Source of the DNA: Chitinophaga cymbidii
GTDB taxonomy: Bacteria > Bacteroidota > Bacteroidia > Chitinophagales > Chitinophagaceae
Direction: 5' to 3'
Assembly (NCBI RefSeq): GCF_007992715.1
Contig: NZ_BKAU01000001.1
Span: 930,001-994,000 of the forward strand
Length of the DNA stretch: 64,000 nucleotides
Shown here: positions 1-9,618 of the stretch, one piece after another
Numbering within the stretch: position 1 is the first letter of the stretch
Layout of the letters: the number at the start of each line of letters is the position of its first letter
Program-made: the position numbers and the translations under genes
Notes under the pieces: model-generated
Seen by the model: only the letters and a program-made list of their open reading frames with translations
Database searches by the model: none
What the model was told of the DNA's origin: nothing

Positions 1-1186
1 ACAGCTTGTCGATCCAGTCCACGATCTGCGGCATATGATCTTCCTTCATTCCGCGGGTGGTCACTGCTGGCACGCCTATACGGATACCGGAGGTGATGAA
101 GGGGGATTTATCATCGAACGGCACCATGTTCTTGTTCACGGTAACGTCTGCTTTTACGAGTACCTGTTCCGCTTTCTTGCCGCTGATGTTTTTATTGCGC
201 AGGTCGATCAGCATCAGGTGGTTATCGGTACCGCCGGAAACGATCTGGTAGCCTTTCTCCACGAAAGCGCGGGCCATGGCCTGTGCGTTGCGGATGACCT
301 GGCGGGCGTACACGTCATAATCGTCGGACAATACTTCAAAGAAGGATACAGCCTTTGCAGCGATCACATGTTCGAGGGGGCCGCCCTGGATGCCGGGGAA
401 TACCGCCATATCCAGCAGGGAGCTCATCATGCGCACTTCGCCTTTCGGGGTTTTGAGGCCGAAAGGATTTTCAAAGTCTTTCCCCATGAGGATCAGACCT
501 CCGCGGGGACCACGCAATGTTTTATGGGTAGTAGTGGTAACGAAATGACAGTGTTCAAAAGGAGAGTTCAGCAGCCCCTTTGCAATGAGGCCCGCCGGAT
601 GCGCGATGTCCGCCATTACGAAAGCGCCTACTTTATCAGCGATCTCGCGGATGCGCTTGTAATCCCAGTCACGGCTGTAAGCAGAAGCCCCGCAGATGAT
701 CACCTTGGGTTTTTCCGCCAATGCCCTTTCTTCCATTACATCGTATTCAACCAGACCGGTTTCTTTATTCACGCCGTAAAAGAAAGGCTGGTACAGCTTC
801 CCGGAGAAATTCACGGCGGAGCCGTGGGTAAGGTGCCCGCCCATGCTGAGGTCCAGCCCCAGGATCTTGTCACCAGGCTGCAGAATGGCCAGCAATACGG
901 CGGCATTGGCCTGTGCGCCGGAGTGCGGCTGCACGTTGGCGTATTCAGCGCCGAACATCTCCTTGGCGCGGTCAATCGCCAGCTGTTCGCTAAGGTCTAC
1001 CACCTCGCAACCGCCGTAGTAGCGGCGTCCGGGATAACCTTCCGCGTATTTATTGGTCATAACGTTACCCATGGCCTGCATTACCTGCAAGCTGGTAAAG
1101 TTCTCCGAAGCTATCAGCTCAATGCCATGGCGCTGTCTTTCCAGTTCCTGGCCGATAATATCGAATATCTGCTGGTCTCTTTGCAT
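1..1186 (-). CDS. glyA: Serine hydroxymethyltransferase, 3' part missing
   Basis: Interconverts serine and glycine with tetrahydrofolate in the cytoplasm, using pyridoxal phosphate. The minus-strand frame opens at the ATG at 1186 ([19 protein letters not shown]) and runs about 395 codons to the window edge without a stop, so the last roughly 25-30 residues are outside. The PLP-lysine segment [14 protein letters not shown], the [13 protein letters not shown] substrate segment and the SGAQANAAV segment are all intact. A possible -7 element (TAATTTTG on the minus strand, 1208-1215) lies just upstream. It is a single gene, divergent from the dehydrogenase at 1369. Recognition is firm from conserved motifs over nearly the whole length. 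Confidence 0.96.
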   Translation of the reverse strand, partial: MQRDQQIFDIIGQELERQRHGIELIASENFTSLQVMQAMGNVMTNKYAEGYPGRRYYGGCEVVDLSEQLAIDRAKEMFGAEYANVQPHSGAQANAAVLLAILQPGDKILGLDLSMGGHLTHGSAVNFSGKLYQPFFYGVNKETGLVEYDVMEERALAEKPKVIICGASAYSRDWDYKRIREIADKVGAFVMADIAHPAGLIAKGLLNSPFEHCHFVTTTTHKTLRGPRGGLILMGKDFENPFGLKTPKGEVRMMSSLLDMAVFPGIQGGPLEHVIAAKAVSFFEVLSDDYDVYARQVIRNAQAMARAFVEKGYQIVSGGTDNHLMLIDLRNKNISGKKAEQVLVKADVTVNKNMVPFDDKSPFITSGIRIGVPAVTTRGMKEDHMPQIVDWIDKL

Positions 1187-1368
1187 GGTGAAGGAAAATT
1201 TAAGACGCAAAATTAATCATCTTCTGATTAATTAAGAATTTGGAATTGATGAAAAGAGCAATTTGGAAAAATGATGATAATTTATATATGTAATGCTGGT
1301 ATTGCTTTAAGGGATGGCTTTTATCAAATCTTGTTATAAATTGTGTATCACTTTTAAAGGATGATACG

Positions 1369-2220
1369 ATGAAAGCATTTTTGGGAACAGGGCTGCTGGG
1401 CGCCAATTTCACAAAAGCCCTGCTGAAAAAAGGTGAACAGGTACAGGTTTGGAACCGTACCGCATTAAAAGCAAAAGCCCTCGAAGCAGAAGGCGCCATT
1501 GTGTACGAGCAAATAGCCGATGCCGTAAAAGGCGCCGCGATCGTGCATGTTGCGCTGAAGGACGATGCCTCCGTAGACGAAGTGCTGACTGCTGCCGTCG
1601 CCGGCCTGCAGCCCGGCGCCATGATCATAGACCACACCACCACCTCCGCAGAAGGCGCTGTGCGCCGGACAAAAGCGTGGAAAGAACGCGGCTATACCTA
1701 CCTGCATGCGCCCGTATTCATGGGCCCTCAAAATGCCCTGGAAGGCACCGGTTTTATGATGGTATCCGGCGACCAGGAAGTGATCCGGAAAGCAGAACCC
1801 ATCCTTTCCCCGATGACCGGCAAACTCATCAACTTCGGACCGGAAGAAGGCAAAGCCGCAGGCATGAAGCTGATCGGCAACCTCTTCCTTGTGACTTTCA
1901 CCGCCGGCCTCGCCGATACGCTCGCCCTTGCGAAAGCCTTGCATGTTTCCATAGATGATGTGTCCGCACTGTTCGAATCCTGGAACCCAGCCATGGCTTT
2001 GCAGGCCCGCCTGAAGAAGATCGGCGGCGGCAACTACGACCAGCCTTCATGGGAACTGGACATGGCGCGTAAAGACACCGGCTTATTCCTGCAAACGGCT
2101 GAACAGGCTGGCGTTAAGCTGGCTGTGATCCCCGCGATAGCGGAGGAAATGGACCGGTGGATTGAGATGGGCTTTGGCAAGAAAGACTGGACGGTGATCG
2201 GGAAGGGTTCGACGCGTTGA
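1369..2220 (+). CDS. NAD(P)-binding beta-hydroxyacid dehydrogenase-like protein
   Basis: 283 residues of the 3-hydroxyisobutyrate/6-phosphogluconate dehydrogenase-like family. The N-terminal Rossmann motif is FLGTGLLGANF (residues 4-14), and NRT shortly after beta-2 suggests NADP preference. The helical C-terminal half starts with GKAAGMKLIGN, which supplies the family's catalytic Lys and the following Asn. DHTTTSAE matches the substrate-binding loop, where the family usually has D-x-ST-x-S. Family members reduce or oxidise small beta-hydroxyacids or imines; the true substrate cannot be read from sequence. The gene stands alone with a 180-bp leader. Length is normal for the family. Confidence 0.85.
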   Translation: MKAFLGTGLLGANFTKALLKKGEQVQVWNRTALKAKALEAEGAIVYEQIADAVKGAAIVHVALKDDASVDEVLTAAVAGLQPGAMIIDHTTTSAEGAVRRTKAWKERGYTYLHAPVFMGPQNALEGTGFMMVSGDQEVIRKAEPILSPMTGKLINFGPEEGKAAGMKLIGNLFLVTFTAGLADTLALAKALHVSIDDVSALFESWNPAMALQARLKKIGGGNYDQPSWELDMARKDTGLFLQTAEQAGVKLAVIPAIAEEMDRWIEMGFGKKDWTVIGKGSTR

Positions 2221-2325
2221 TGAAACTCTTATTCCTGGTCCAGAGGAATATTTGTGCAATGGAATGACTCACACATAACTAGAATCAGACACTAGCACAA
2301 CTATCTATTATTATTGGTAACAGAA

Positions 2326-2355
2326 TTGAATCTTTAACAATCTGACATACTTTTG
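2326..2355 (+). promoter_or_regulatory. Bacteroidota-type promoter, perfect TTG-N19-TACTTTTG
   Basis: TTG at 2326-2328, exactly 19 bp, then TACTTTTG at 2348-2355, matching the -33/-7 consensus TTG-N19-TAnnTTTG. It points into 2356-2547, where no intact gene exists, so it may be the surviving promoter of a decayed gene or may drive a short RNA. Confidence 0.5.
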
Positions 2356-2485
2356 TAATACTGCCTTGTACTGGGTCAGGCCACCCTTAAAAGACTGGAA
2401 GATATAAACGCCAACCCGCCAGAAGCAAAAAAATATGCCTCGGCCACATCGATATAGTGATCCGGGATTTCAAAAACAAAAAAGC
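2356..2485 (+). pseudogene. Decayed coding fragment, family unknown
   Basis: Two overlapping frames each give protein-like stretches. One reads LKRLEDINANPPEAKKYAS and stops; the neighbouring frame carries on as GHIDIVIRDFKNKKAYAK before a stop at about 2497. Together they look like the C-terminus of one protein with a frameshift near 2450. No start codon or family could be identified. The remainder of 2221-2547 shows nothing else apart from the promoter at 2326. This is an inference from reading frames only. Confidence 0.3.
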
Positions 2486-2547
2486 TTACGCCAAATAAAA
2501 AATGCAGCTCAAACTGCGCTTGATATTTCTTCCCATAAAGAGCTTAT

Positions 2548-2994
2548 TTAAAATTCTTCGGTAAAGGTGATGTTTGGCAATAATACCCCGCTTTCATAAA
2601 TTACATATTCAAGAGGATTAACAGAAAAAGGGAACTCCTTAGCCTCAAGGTAAATTGAAAAGCCTCCTTCAAAAACATTACTACTGTACCATTTCCAACC
2701 TCTATTTTTCATAGCATCAAGCCATGATCCATAATCCCATAAAACCGAAGAATTACTTAATATTTCATTTATATCATACGATTTTATTCTTTCTATAAAC
2801 CAACCAGGTAATATATCTTCCCATTTCTCATCAGAAGGCCAACTATCACGGTCATATCTCGCAATTTCAGTAACAACTTCTTTAACCCTTAGAAGGTGAT
2901 AAGAAGGATTATTTGCATTAACCTTAAAATGCAAAACTGAACCTTTAAACAATTCCCCTGCATTATTAAATGCAATCCTTTCTATTTCATCCAT
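2548..2994 (-). CDS. Putative immunity protein to the RHS-linked toxin
   Basis: 148 residues, acidic, no signal peptide or membrane segment. It starts 11 bp after the stop of the RHS gene, on the same strand, which is the standard place of the immunity gene in polymorphic toxin loci. Base composition is markedly A+T-rich compared with glyA or dnaA and like that of the toxin tip upstream. Aromatic-rich stretches (WPSDEKWEDILPGWF, NRGWKWYSS) resemble small immunity proteins in general, but I do not recognise a specific family. The role is inferred from position and size. Confidence 0.55.
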   Translation of the reverse strand: MDEIERIAFNNAGELFKGSVLHFKVNANNPSYHLLRVKEVVTEIARYDRDSWPSDEKWEDILPGWFIERIKSYDINEILSNSSVLWDYGSWLDAMKNRGWKWYSSNVFEGGFSIYLEAKEFPFSVNPLEYVIYESGVLLPNITFTEEF

Positions 2995-3005
2995 AAATCA
3001 GTTCA

Positions 3006-5234
3006 TTAGTTTGTGGGCTTGGTAATTATCTCAATTGATTTCTTATCGATGTTTTTTAATAAATCATCAAAATACTCTTTGGGTAGCCCATACTGGTCTA
3101 CTGCTTTGGTCGGATCAACAATTTGTGGCTTCCCCGGATTTAATCTACCTACATTCTGAGGAACGGCATCTTGCCTTATTTTATCGGCAAATGATTTAGT
3201 AATCTTCATTCTCAAAATGACTGCTTCTTCTCCTCTCTTAGCTGCAAACTCTAACGCCCGGCCTTCTTGTCCAATATTAATAAACAACATATCATCACCA
3301 GCTATCCCAATATTCTGCCTTGCCTCGTCAACAACGAACCGAGGTTTACTTATTCCCCCCTGTACTCTATACATGTACTCAAACGCTTCTTCTGTGGGAG
3401 CTTTAAACACCTTAAATCCAGCACTGAGAATCCTTCCCACTCCCCAAGTAATAGCAAGATCTGCTGCCCCGTCCTTAAACCTTTCTTCCTGTAACTTCTT
3501 CCCTTCCGGGCTTTTCGCCGTATTATGCTCAAAAAGGCCTCCTACTTGCGTTAATAGCAACGTTCTTGTAGCCCACCCTTTTGTAAACACTGCATCAAGA
3601 GCTATCGCCATCGTTAATGTCACCACAGCGCCTGCTCTTGCTGAATTTACAACCCTCGGAGTTCTTTTCCCTGCCATCAGGTCATCCACCAAGCTTTTAT
3701 TCATAGCATAAGCTTGACTAGGTGGAGGACCCGGCTCTAGACCATCCAGATCAACAAACTGGATTGGCATGTTACCAGCGAACTGGTACGGTGTATAGAA
3801 TGGATAGTCATCCCTAAGCGGATCTACTGATAGGAACCGCCCTAAACGTGGGTCATACACCCTAAACCCATAGTCCTGCTGGTTCCCCACCCCCTTCACC
3901 TCATTATCATTCTCCTTCCCATTGAACCCATATCGATAACTACTCCCCTCCACCCGCTTATATGTCCTCCCCGGCTGCATCATCCCAAACGGGTAATAAT
4001 CCTGCGCATTTTCCACTATCGGGTAGAAATCCACCTTTGCCGCATCGCTGATCGTAGACAGTACGTTACCGAGATGATTTGCCAGCTCATAACGGCGATT
4101 ACCGGGCGAATTCCATGGCGTACTGCTTGTACCTCCAACGATGTTAATATCGGGCATCCACATACCCAGGCGGCTGCTTCCGTAAAGATGCTGCTCCTTC
4201 CAGTAAGTCACCGCATCACCGTTCTTATTCCCATAAACTCCCAGCACGTTGCCTTGGGCATCCCGTACGTACCATGTTTTATTTACCGTACTGCCAACTG
4301 TTTCCTGCTTGTAAACTCTGTTACCGGCCGGATCATAAGCATATTCCAAAGAACTTCCTGTCTTCGTGATCTTCCTGATCTTCCCATAGACTGTCCATTC
4401 AATCTTGGTAATAGACTCTTTAGAATCCCTGATCAGGTTACCGATATTATCATAAAGATAGTTATCATCCACCTGAGTTTCAATATCTGAAGTAATAGCA
4501 GGCGTGGAAACATAATCCTTTACATGCCGTAATCTATTGTTAACCAATCTACTGGCTGCATTCCGCGGGTAAAAATAACTCAATGTATCCATCAGCGCAC
4601 CGTCGGCACTGCTCCGGACATATTTCAGGATATTGCCATTTCCATCGTAGTCGATATTCTCCTTATAATCATTTGTGTATTGTGCCAGGCCCCAACTGGT
4701 AGTTGCGGCTGTAAGCGCATGCTGACGCTGTTTGACGAGGCGGTTTAACTGATCATACCGGTAAGTATATCCAACCGGCGTAGTACCCGGTAACTGATAT
4801 AGCGCAACTGTTGTATGACTGATGTTCCCGTTGTAAAGCGCATGGCCTGTGATATCTTCTGTTTCAGCACCATATTTCAATTGGAATGCCTCGGCTGCGG
4901 CATTGACTGGTTTATAGTCGTCACTGAAATAACCTAATGAATAAGCCATTACGTCTTTTCCTACACCATTCGCTCCATCTTGCCCGATTTCGACCGCAGG
5001 GTTCAGATGGCTGCCATTGATTCCTTTCAGCCAGCCTTGCAGTGTATAAGCATAATCAATGCCCTGCAGCTTCTCATGTCCTAATTCCACACGCGCCAAC
5101 GGCCCGTGCAGGTAGTAACGATAGATCGCATCCGTCTTGCCGTTCACGACGGTACTAATATTCCGCCAGTCGGAACTGGCGGTGATACCGGTTCTTGCTT
5201 CCACCAGGCGGTTCTCTGCATCATATTTATACTT
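3006..5234 (-). pseudogene. 5'-truncated RHS-repeat protein with C-terminal toxin domain
   Basis: The frame carries YD-repeats, then the RHS core signature (DYGFRVYDPRLGRFLSVDPL, YQFAGNMPIQFVDLDG near residues 450-490), then a variable tip of about 240 residues. The N-terminal secretion part and most of the shell are missing. The frame opens mid-repeat (KYKYDAENRLVEARTG) directly after a TAG at 5235-5237, and only a GTG at 5204 could serve as start. The tip contains a hydrophobic stretch followed by a soluble domain (YRVQGG, GDDMLFINIG, ending IEIITKPTN) of unknown class. The tip is A+T-rich relative to the core. Either a decayed gene or an orphan tip cassette kept with its immunity gene. Confidence 0.75.
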
Positions 5235-5376
5235 CTATGTGATTAGGACAAGCCCGGCTCTGGATGAGCAAGACCCTGCTAATGCTTCTTTTTTCAGTAT
5301 CCACCCCATATTAATCCCCTCCCAAATTCATAATTCGCAACTGATTACGTAATTTGCCCGCAATCTACACCACACC

Positions 5377-6369
5377 ATGAAAGCAATCATACCAGTAGCA
5401 GGTGCCGGCACCAAACTACGACCACATACATATACGCAACCGAAGGCGCTGATCCCCCTGGCCGGAAGGACCATCCTGAGCATCATCGTAGACCAGCTGG
5501 TGGAAGCCGGCATCCGCGAATTTGTGTTCGTGGTGGGCTACCTCGGCGAAAAGATCCAGCATTATGTACAAAAGAAATACCCGGACCTGACCACGCACTT
5601 CGTGCAGCAGAACGCCCGCGAGGGCACCGGGCACGCCATCCTGCTGACCCGGGACGTTGTGCAGAATGACGAAATACTCATCGTGCTCGGCGACACCATC
5701 GTGGAGTGTGATTTCAAAGAGGTGATCAGCTCGCCCCACTCCCTGCTCGGGGTAAAGAAAGTGGATGATCCCCGCAACTTCGGCGTGGCGGAGATGAACG
5801 ACGGCGGCACGATCACCCGCGTTGTGGAAAAACCGCAGATACCGAAATCCAACATGGCGCTGGTAGGCATGTACAAGATCCGCGAAACGGAGCAGCTTTA
5901 TAAATGCCTCGAAGATAACGTGCAGCAGCAGGTGCGCTCACACGACGAGTTTCAGCTGACCGACGCGCTGGAATGCATGATCGGGCATGGCGTACAGCTC
6001 AACGCCTTCAAGGTGAGCAACTGGTTCGACTGCGGCCGGAAAGACACGCTGCTGGAAACCAACGCCACCCTGCTTAAAAAATACAAGCTGGCTACCAACC
6101 CGGTGCTGCCTTACGAGAATACCATCATCATTCCGCCCGTGAGTATCGGCGAAGGGTGTAACATCAAGAACAGCATCATCGGGCCGAATGTAGCGATCGG
6201 TGATAATACCGTTATCAGCTATTCCATCGTAAAAGATTCCATTATCGGGTCGTTCAGCAACCTGTATGAAGTGGTGCTGAAATCTTCGCTCATCGGCAGT
6301 GACGCCAACATCCGGGGGCTGAGCCAGAGCCTCAACATCGGGGACAATACGGAGATCGACCTGGGCTAA
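5377..6369 (+). CDS. Sugar-phosphate nucleotidyltransferase with left-handed beta-helix tail
   Basis: 330 residues. The N-terminal GT-A-like domain has the nucleotide-binding loop PVAGAGTKLRPHTYTQPKALIPLAG (a variant of GGxGTRLxPxTxxxPK) and a metal aspartate in VLGDTIVE. The C-terminus (about residues 250-330) shows hexapeptide-like repeats typical of a left-handed beta-helix. Such enzymes activate a sugar-1-phosphate with NTP for cell-envelope glycan synthesis. The substrate (glucose, mannose or N-acetylglucosamine phosphate) cannot be decided. It starts 12 bp before the flavoprotein gene at 6382 and the two may be cotranscribed. Confidence 0.85.
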   Translation: MKAIIPVAGAGTKLRPHTYTQPKALIPLAGRTILSIIVDQLVEAGIREFVFVVGYLGEKIQHYVQKKYPDLTTHFVQQNAREGTGHAILLTRDVVQNDEILIVLGDTIVECDFKEVISSPHSLLGVKKVDDPRNFGVAEMNDGGTITRVVEKPQIPKSNMALVGMYKIRETEQLYKCLEDNVQQQVRSHDEFQLTDALECMIGHGVQLNAFKVSNWFDCGRKDTLLETNATLLKKYKLATNPVLPYENTIIIPPVSIGEGCNIKNSIIGPNVAIGDNTVISYSIVKDSIIGSFSNLYEVVLKSSLIGSDANIRGLSQSLNIGDNTEIDLG

Positions 6370-6381
6370 CCAACAAAGATT

Positions 6382-7332
6382 ATGGCTGCATTCAGCAACA
6401 GTATCACCCGTCTATTCAATATTCAATACCCGCTTGTACAGGCCGGCATGGTGTGGGCCAGCGGATGGCGGCTGGCCAGCGCGGTCAGCAATGCGGGCGG
6501 GCTGGGACTTATCGGTTCCGGCAGCATGTACCCAGATGTGCTCCGCGAGCATATCCGTGCGTGCAAACAGGCTACCAGTGAGCCTTTTGGGGTAAATGTA
6601 CCTTTGTTGTACCCGGATATCGATAAACATATACAGATCATTATCGAGGAAGGTGTGCGCATTGTGTTCACTTCCGCGGGCAACCCCAAAACATGGACGC
6701 CTTTGCTGAAAGAGAAAGGCATCACCGTGGTGCACGTAGTGTCCAGCGCGAAGTTTGCGCGCAAGAGCCAGGAAGCGGGCGTGGACGCGGTGGTGGCCGA
6801 AGGCTTTGAGGCCGGGGGGCACAATGGCCGGGAGGAAACGACTTCTATGGTGCTCATTCCCATGGTAGCGGACGCGGTGGAGATACCGGTGATCGCTGCG
6901 GGCGGCATCGGGTCGGGCAGAGCGATGGCCGCGGCTTTTGCATTGGGGGCCGATGGCGTGCAGGTAGGCAGCCGTTTTGTGGCTACGCCGGAAGCATCTT
7001 CACATATGAATTTCAAGGAAGCGGTGGTAAGCGCCGGAGAAGGCGATACCATGCTATCACTCAAAAAACTGACGCCGGTGCGCCTGCTGAAGAATGCGTT
7101 CTATGACGCGGTGCGGGCGGCGGAACTGCAGGGCGCTTCGCCGGAAGAGCTGGCATTATTGCTGGGGCGTGGCAGGGCGAAGCTGGGCATGTTCGAAGGA
7201 AGGCTGGAGGAAGGAGAACTGGAGATCGGACAGGTGAGCGCCATGATAAAGGATATCCAACCGGCTGCTGACATCGTGCAGGAGATATGGGAGGAGTTTA
7301 ACGAAGTGCGCAGGCAACTGCACAATTTATGA
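6382..7332 (+). CDS. Nitronate monooxygenase / FabK-like flavoprotein
   Basis: 316-residue TIM-barrel FMN protein of the 2-nitropropane dioxygenase family. Visible motifs are QAGMVWASGWRLASAVSNAGGLG at the N-terminus, EGFEAGGHNG (residues about 139-148), and the phosphate-binding AAGGIGSGRAMAAAFALGADGVQVGSRF. The catalytic-region His is present in AGGHNG. Family members oxidise alkyl nitronates or, as FabK, reduce enoyl-ACP; sequence alone does not separate these. It follows the nucleotidyltransferase gene by 12 bp and converges on the ABC transporter genes. Confidence 0.85.
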   Translation: MAAFSNSITRLFNIQYPLVQAGMVWASGWRLASAVSNAGGLGLIGSGSMYPDVLREHIRACKQATSEPFGVNVPLLYPDIDKHIQIIIEEGVRIVFTSAGNPKTWTPLLKEKGITVVHVVSSAKFARKSQEAGVDAVVAEGFEAGGHNGREETTSMVLIPMVADAVEIPVIAAGGIGSGRAMAAAFALGADGVQVGSRFVATPEASSHMNFKEAVVSAGEGDTMLSLKKLTPVRLLKNAFYDAVRAAELQGASPEELALLLGRGRAKLGMFEGRLEEGELEIGQVSAMIKDIQPAADIVQEIWEEFNEVRRQLHNL

Positions 7333-7396
7333 TCCTGCCGCTGCAGTGAGTGACACAACGGCGGCACCATCGCTGATCCCGCCGCCGGCCCACCTA

Positions 7397-8692
7397 TCAA
7401 TTCTTTCTTGACAACCATTTCCCCACTTCCTTCAACGTCACTTTCTTTCCGTACAACAATATCCCCGTCCGGTAGATCTTCGCGGCCAGCCAGGTGGTGC
7501 CCATGAAACCGGCCACCAGGAAGATGACTGACAATGCCAGCTGCCAGTAAGGCACCGTGCCCGGCACACCGTAAGGAATGCGCGCCATCATCACCACAGG
7601 CGAAGAGAAAGGAATGATGCTGCCCCATACCGCGAGTTGTCCGTTCGGGTTGCGCACCGCGGCGAACATGATAAAAATGGATATGATCACCGGCAGCGTG
7701 ATGGGGAAGGTGAGGGACTGCGCTTCGTTCGGATCTTCATTCACCAGGCTGCCCACAGCGGCGAACAGCGCGGCATAGAAAAGATATCCGCCGAGAAAAT
7801 AGAACAGGAAACAGGTGATGATCAGCGGCCAGTTCACGCCTTCCACCACGAAGTTGATCTTGCTCATCGCCTCCGCCATGGCCGCGTTGTTACCTGCACC
7901 CTGCGCCGCGGCGGCATTCATGGTATCGGCGCCGACAAACAGCGGCAACAGCATTTGCAGGCCCACGATCAGCACGATCCAGATCAGGAACTGCGTGAGC
8001 CCCACGCCCGCGATGCCTACAATTTTTCCCATCATCAGCTGGAACGGCTTTACGCTGGACACCATCACTTCCGCCACGCGGTTCATCTTTTCTTCCATCA
8101 CGCCGCGCATCACGGTGGTGCCGAACACCAATAGAATAATATATACCAGGAAGGCGGCGCCATATCCCACGGCGTAGGCCAGTCCCGCACTGCCTTTCTT
8201 CTCGTCTTTCCCCGCGAGGTTCACGATGTCGATGTCCGCGCGGATGCTTTCGACTTTTGCCTTGTCGATCCCCGCCACTTCCATGCGCTTGTCTTCCAGC
8301 ACGCCTTCCAGCCGCCGTTCCATATTGGATTTCAGCATCACGTTCATCTGGCCTTTGCTGTAATACACGATGGTACCGGGGCGGTCAATGTCCATCGCCG
8401 GGATGTGCAGCAGGCCGGTATAGCCTTGTTCCAGGTAAGTATTTTTGAAGGTATCTATTTTGGCGTCCACAAACTTGTAATGCACGCCGCCGTCATCCGC
8501 CAGCTTTCCCTGGAATACCTTGCTGTCGTCTACCACGGCGATCTTCTCATTGTCGCCGGACTGCATCATCAGGATGGGGATGAGGATCATGGCCACGAAT
8601 AACACGGGCACCAGCAGCGTGACGATCAAAAAGGATTTTTTGCGTACCCTGGTGAGATATTCCCTTTTAATAATGATCCATATTTTGTTCAT
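7397..8692 (-). CDS. ABC-2 family transporter permease (NatB-like)
   Basis: 431 residues. The first membrane segment lies at residues about 21-42 (FLIVTLLVPVLFVAMILIPILMM). A large extracytoplasmic domain of about 140 residues follows, then five further hydrophobic segments between about 180 and 410. This is the NatB/ABC-2 permease layout. It overlaps the stop of its ATPase gene by 4 bp (ATGA), so the two are translationally coupled and form one exporter. The substrate is unknown; NatAB homologues are linked to sodium efflux, but many members have other cargo. Confidence 0.88.
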   Translation of the reverse strand: MNKIWIIIKREYLTRVRKKSFLIVTLLVPVLFVAMILIPILMMQSGDNEKIAVVDDSKVFQGKLADDGGVHYKFVDAKIDTFKNTYLEQGYTGLLHIPAMDIDRPGTIVYYSKGQMNVMLKSNMERRLEGVLEDKRMEVAGIDKAKVESIRADIDIVNLAGKDEKKGSAGLAYAVGYGAAFLVYIILLVFGTTVMRGVMEEKMNRVAEVMVSSVKPFQLMMGKIVGIAGVGLTQFLIWIVLIVGLQMLLPLFVGADTMNAAAAQGAGNNAAMAEAMSKINFVVEGVNWPLIITCFLFYFLGGYLFYAALFAAVGSLVNEDPNEAQSLTFPITLPVIISIFIMFAAVRNPNGQLAVWGSIIPFSSPVVMMARIPYGVPGTVPYWQLALSVIFLVAGFMGTTWLAAKIYRTGILLYGKKVTLKEVGKWLSRKN

Positions 8693-9600
8693 GCTTCAGC
8701 GTTTTTCACCTGCGAAATAAATACCTCGTTGATCGTAGGCAGGATTTCCTCGAAATAGTTCACCTGTATGCCGTGGTGAATGAAATGCGACAGGATGTCG
8801 TTCGTTTTGCTGGCTTCGTTCAGCTTCACGGTATAGGCTTTCTCATGCTGCTGCACGATAGTGAAATGCCAGGTGGCCATTTGCGCGGGATTCGGCTGTT
8901 CGTCCAGCGCAATGCGGAACAGGTGCTGCTTGAAGTTCTGCTTGATCTCCTTCACCGACCCGTCCAGCACCTTGCGGCCTTTGTTCACCAGCACAATGTG
9001 GTCGCAGATCTCTTCCACCTGTTCCATGCGGTGGGTGGAAAAGATGATGGTAGTACCGTTTCGCGCCATTTCGAATATCTCGTCCTGTATCAGTTGCGAG
9101 TTGATGGGGTCGAGGCCGGAGAAAGGCTCGTCGAGGATGAGCAGCTTGGGCTGATGCATGATCGTGGAGATGAATTGCACCTTTTGTTGCATGCCTTTGC
9201 TCAGCTCTTCCACTTTCTTGTTCACCCAGGAGGCGATTTCGAACTTCGCGAACCAGTGATCGATCTTCGTCTGCGCATCCTGCTTGCCGAGGCCCTTCAA
9301 CTGCGCCAGGTACATCACCTGCTCCCCTACTTTCATTTTCTTGTAGAGGCCGCGCTCTTCGGGCATGTAACCGATGTGGTGAATGTCTTTATGGGGGTCG
9401 AACTTTTTGCCGTCGAAGATGATCTCGCCATCGTCGGGATAAAAGATGCCGGTGATCATTCGCAGCAGGGTGGTCTTTCCTGCGCCGTTGGGGCCTAGCA
9501 GTCCGAATATGCTGCCTTTGGGGATGGTGAAGCTGATATCGTCTACCGCCTTATGCGTGGCATAGTGCTTCTTTAGATGTTGCAGTTCCAGTACGTTCAT
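8689..9600 (-). CDS. ABC transporter ATP-binding protein (NatA-like)
   Basis: 303 residues. Walker A is GPNGAGKTT (residues about 37-45), the signature-motif region is ELSKGMQQKVQF with LSKGM in place of LSGGQ, Walker B is KLLILDEP, and the switch His is in STHRMEQ. The long C-terminal extension (from about 215) is usual in the NatA/DUF4162 group. It powers the permease encoded immediately downstream with a 4-bp overlap, and lies 18 bp after the flavoprotein gene's stop, so all three could share a transcript. Confidence 0.92.
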   Translation of the reverse strand: MNVLELQHLKKHYATHKAVDDISFTIPKGSIFGLLGPNGAGKTTLLRMITGIFYPDDGEIIFDGKKFDPHKDIHHIGYMPEERGLYKKMKVGEQVMYLAQLKGLGKQDAQTKIDHWFAKFEIASWVNKKVEELSKGMQQKVQFISTIMHQPKLLILDEPFSGLDPINSQLIQDEIFEMARNGTTIIFSTHRMEQVEEICDHIVLVNKGRKVLDGSVKEIKQNFKQHLFRIALDEQPNPAQMATWHFTIVQQHEKAYTVKLNEASKTNDILSHFIHHGIQVNYFEEILPTINEVFISQVKNAEA

Positions 9601-9618
9601 ACTGTTAAATTTAATGGA

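Noticed and set aside
35-1216. Long + strand open frame over glyA
   Set aside because: It is the shadow of glyA on the opposite strand; the minus frame has all SHMT motifs.
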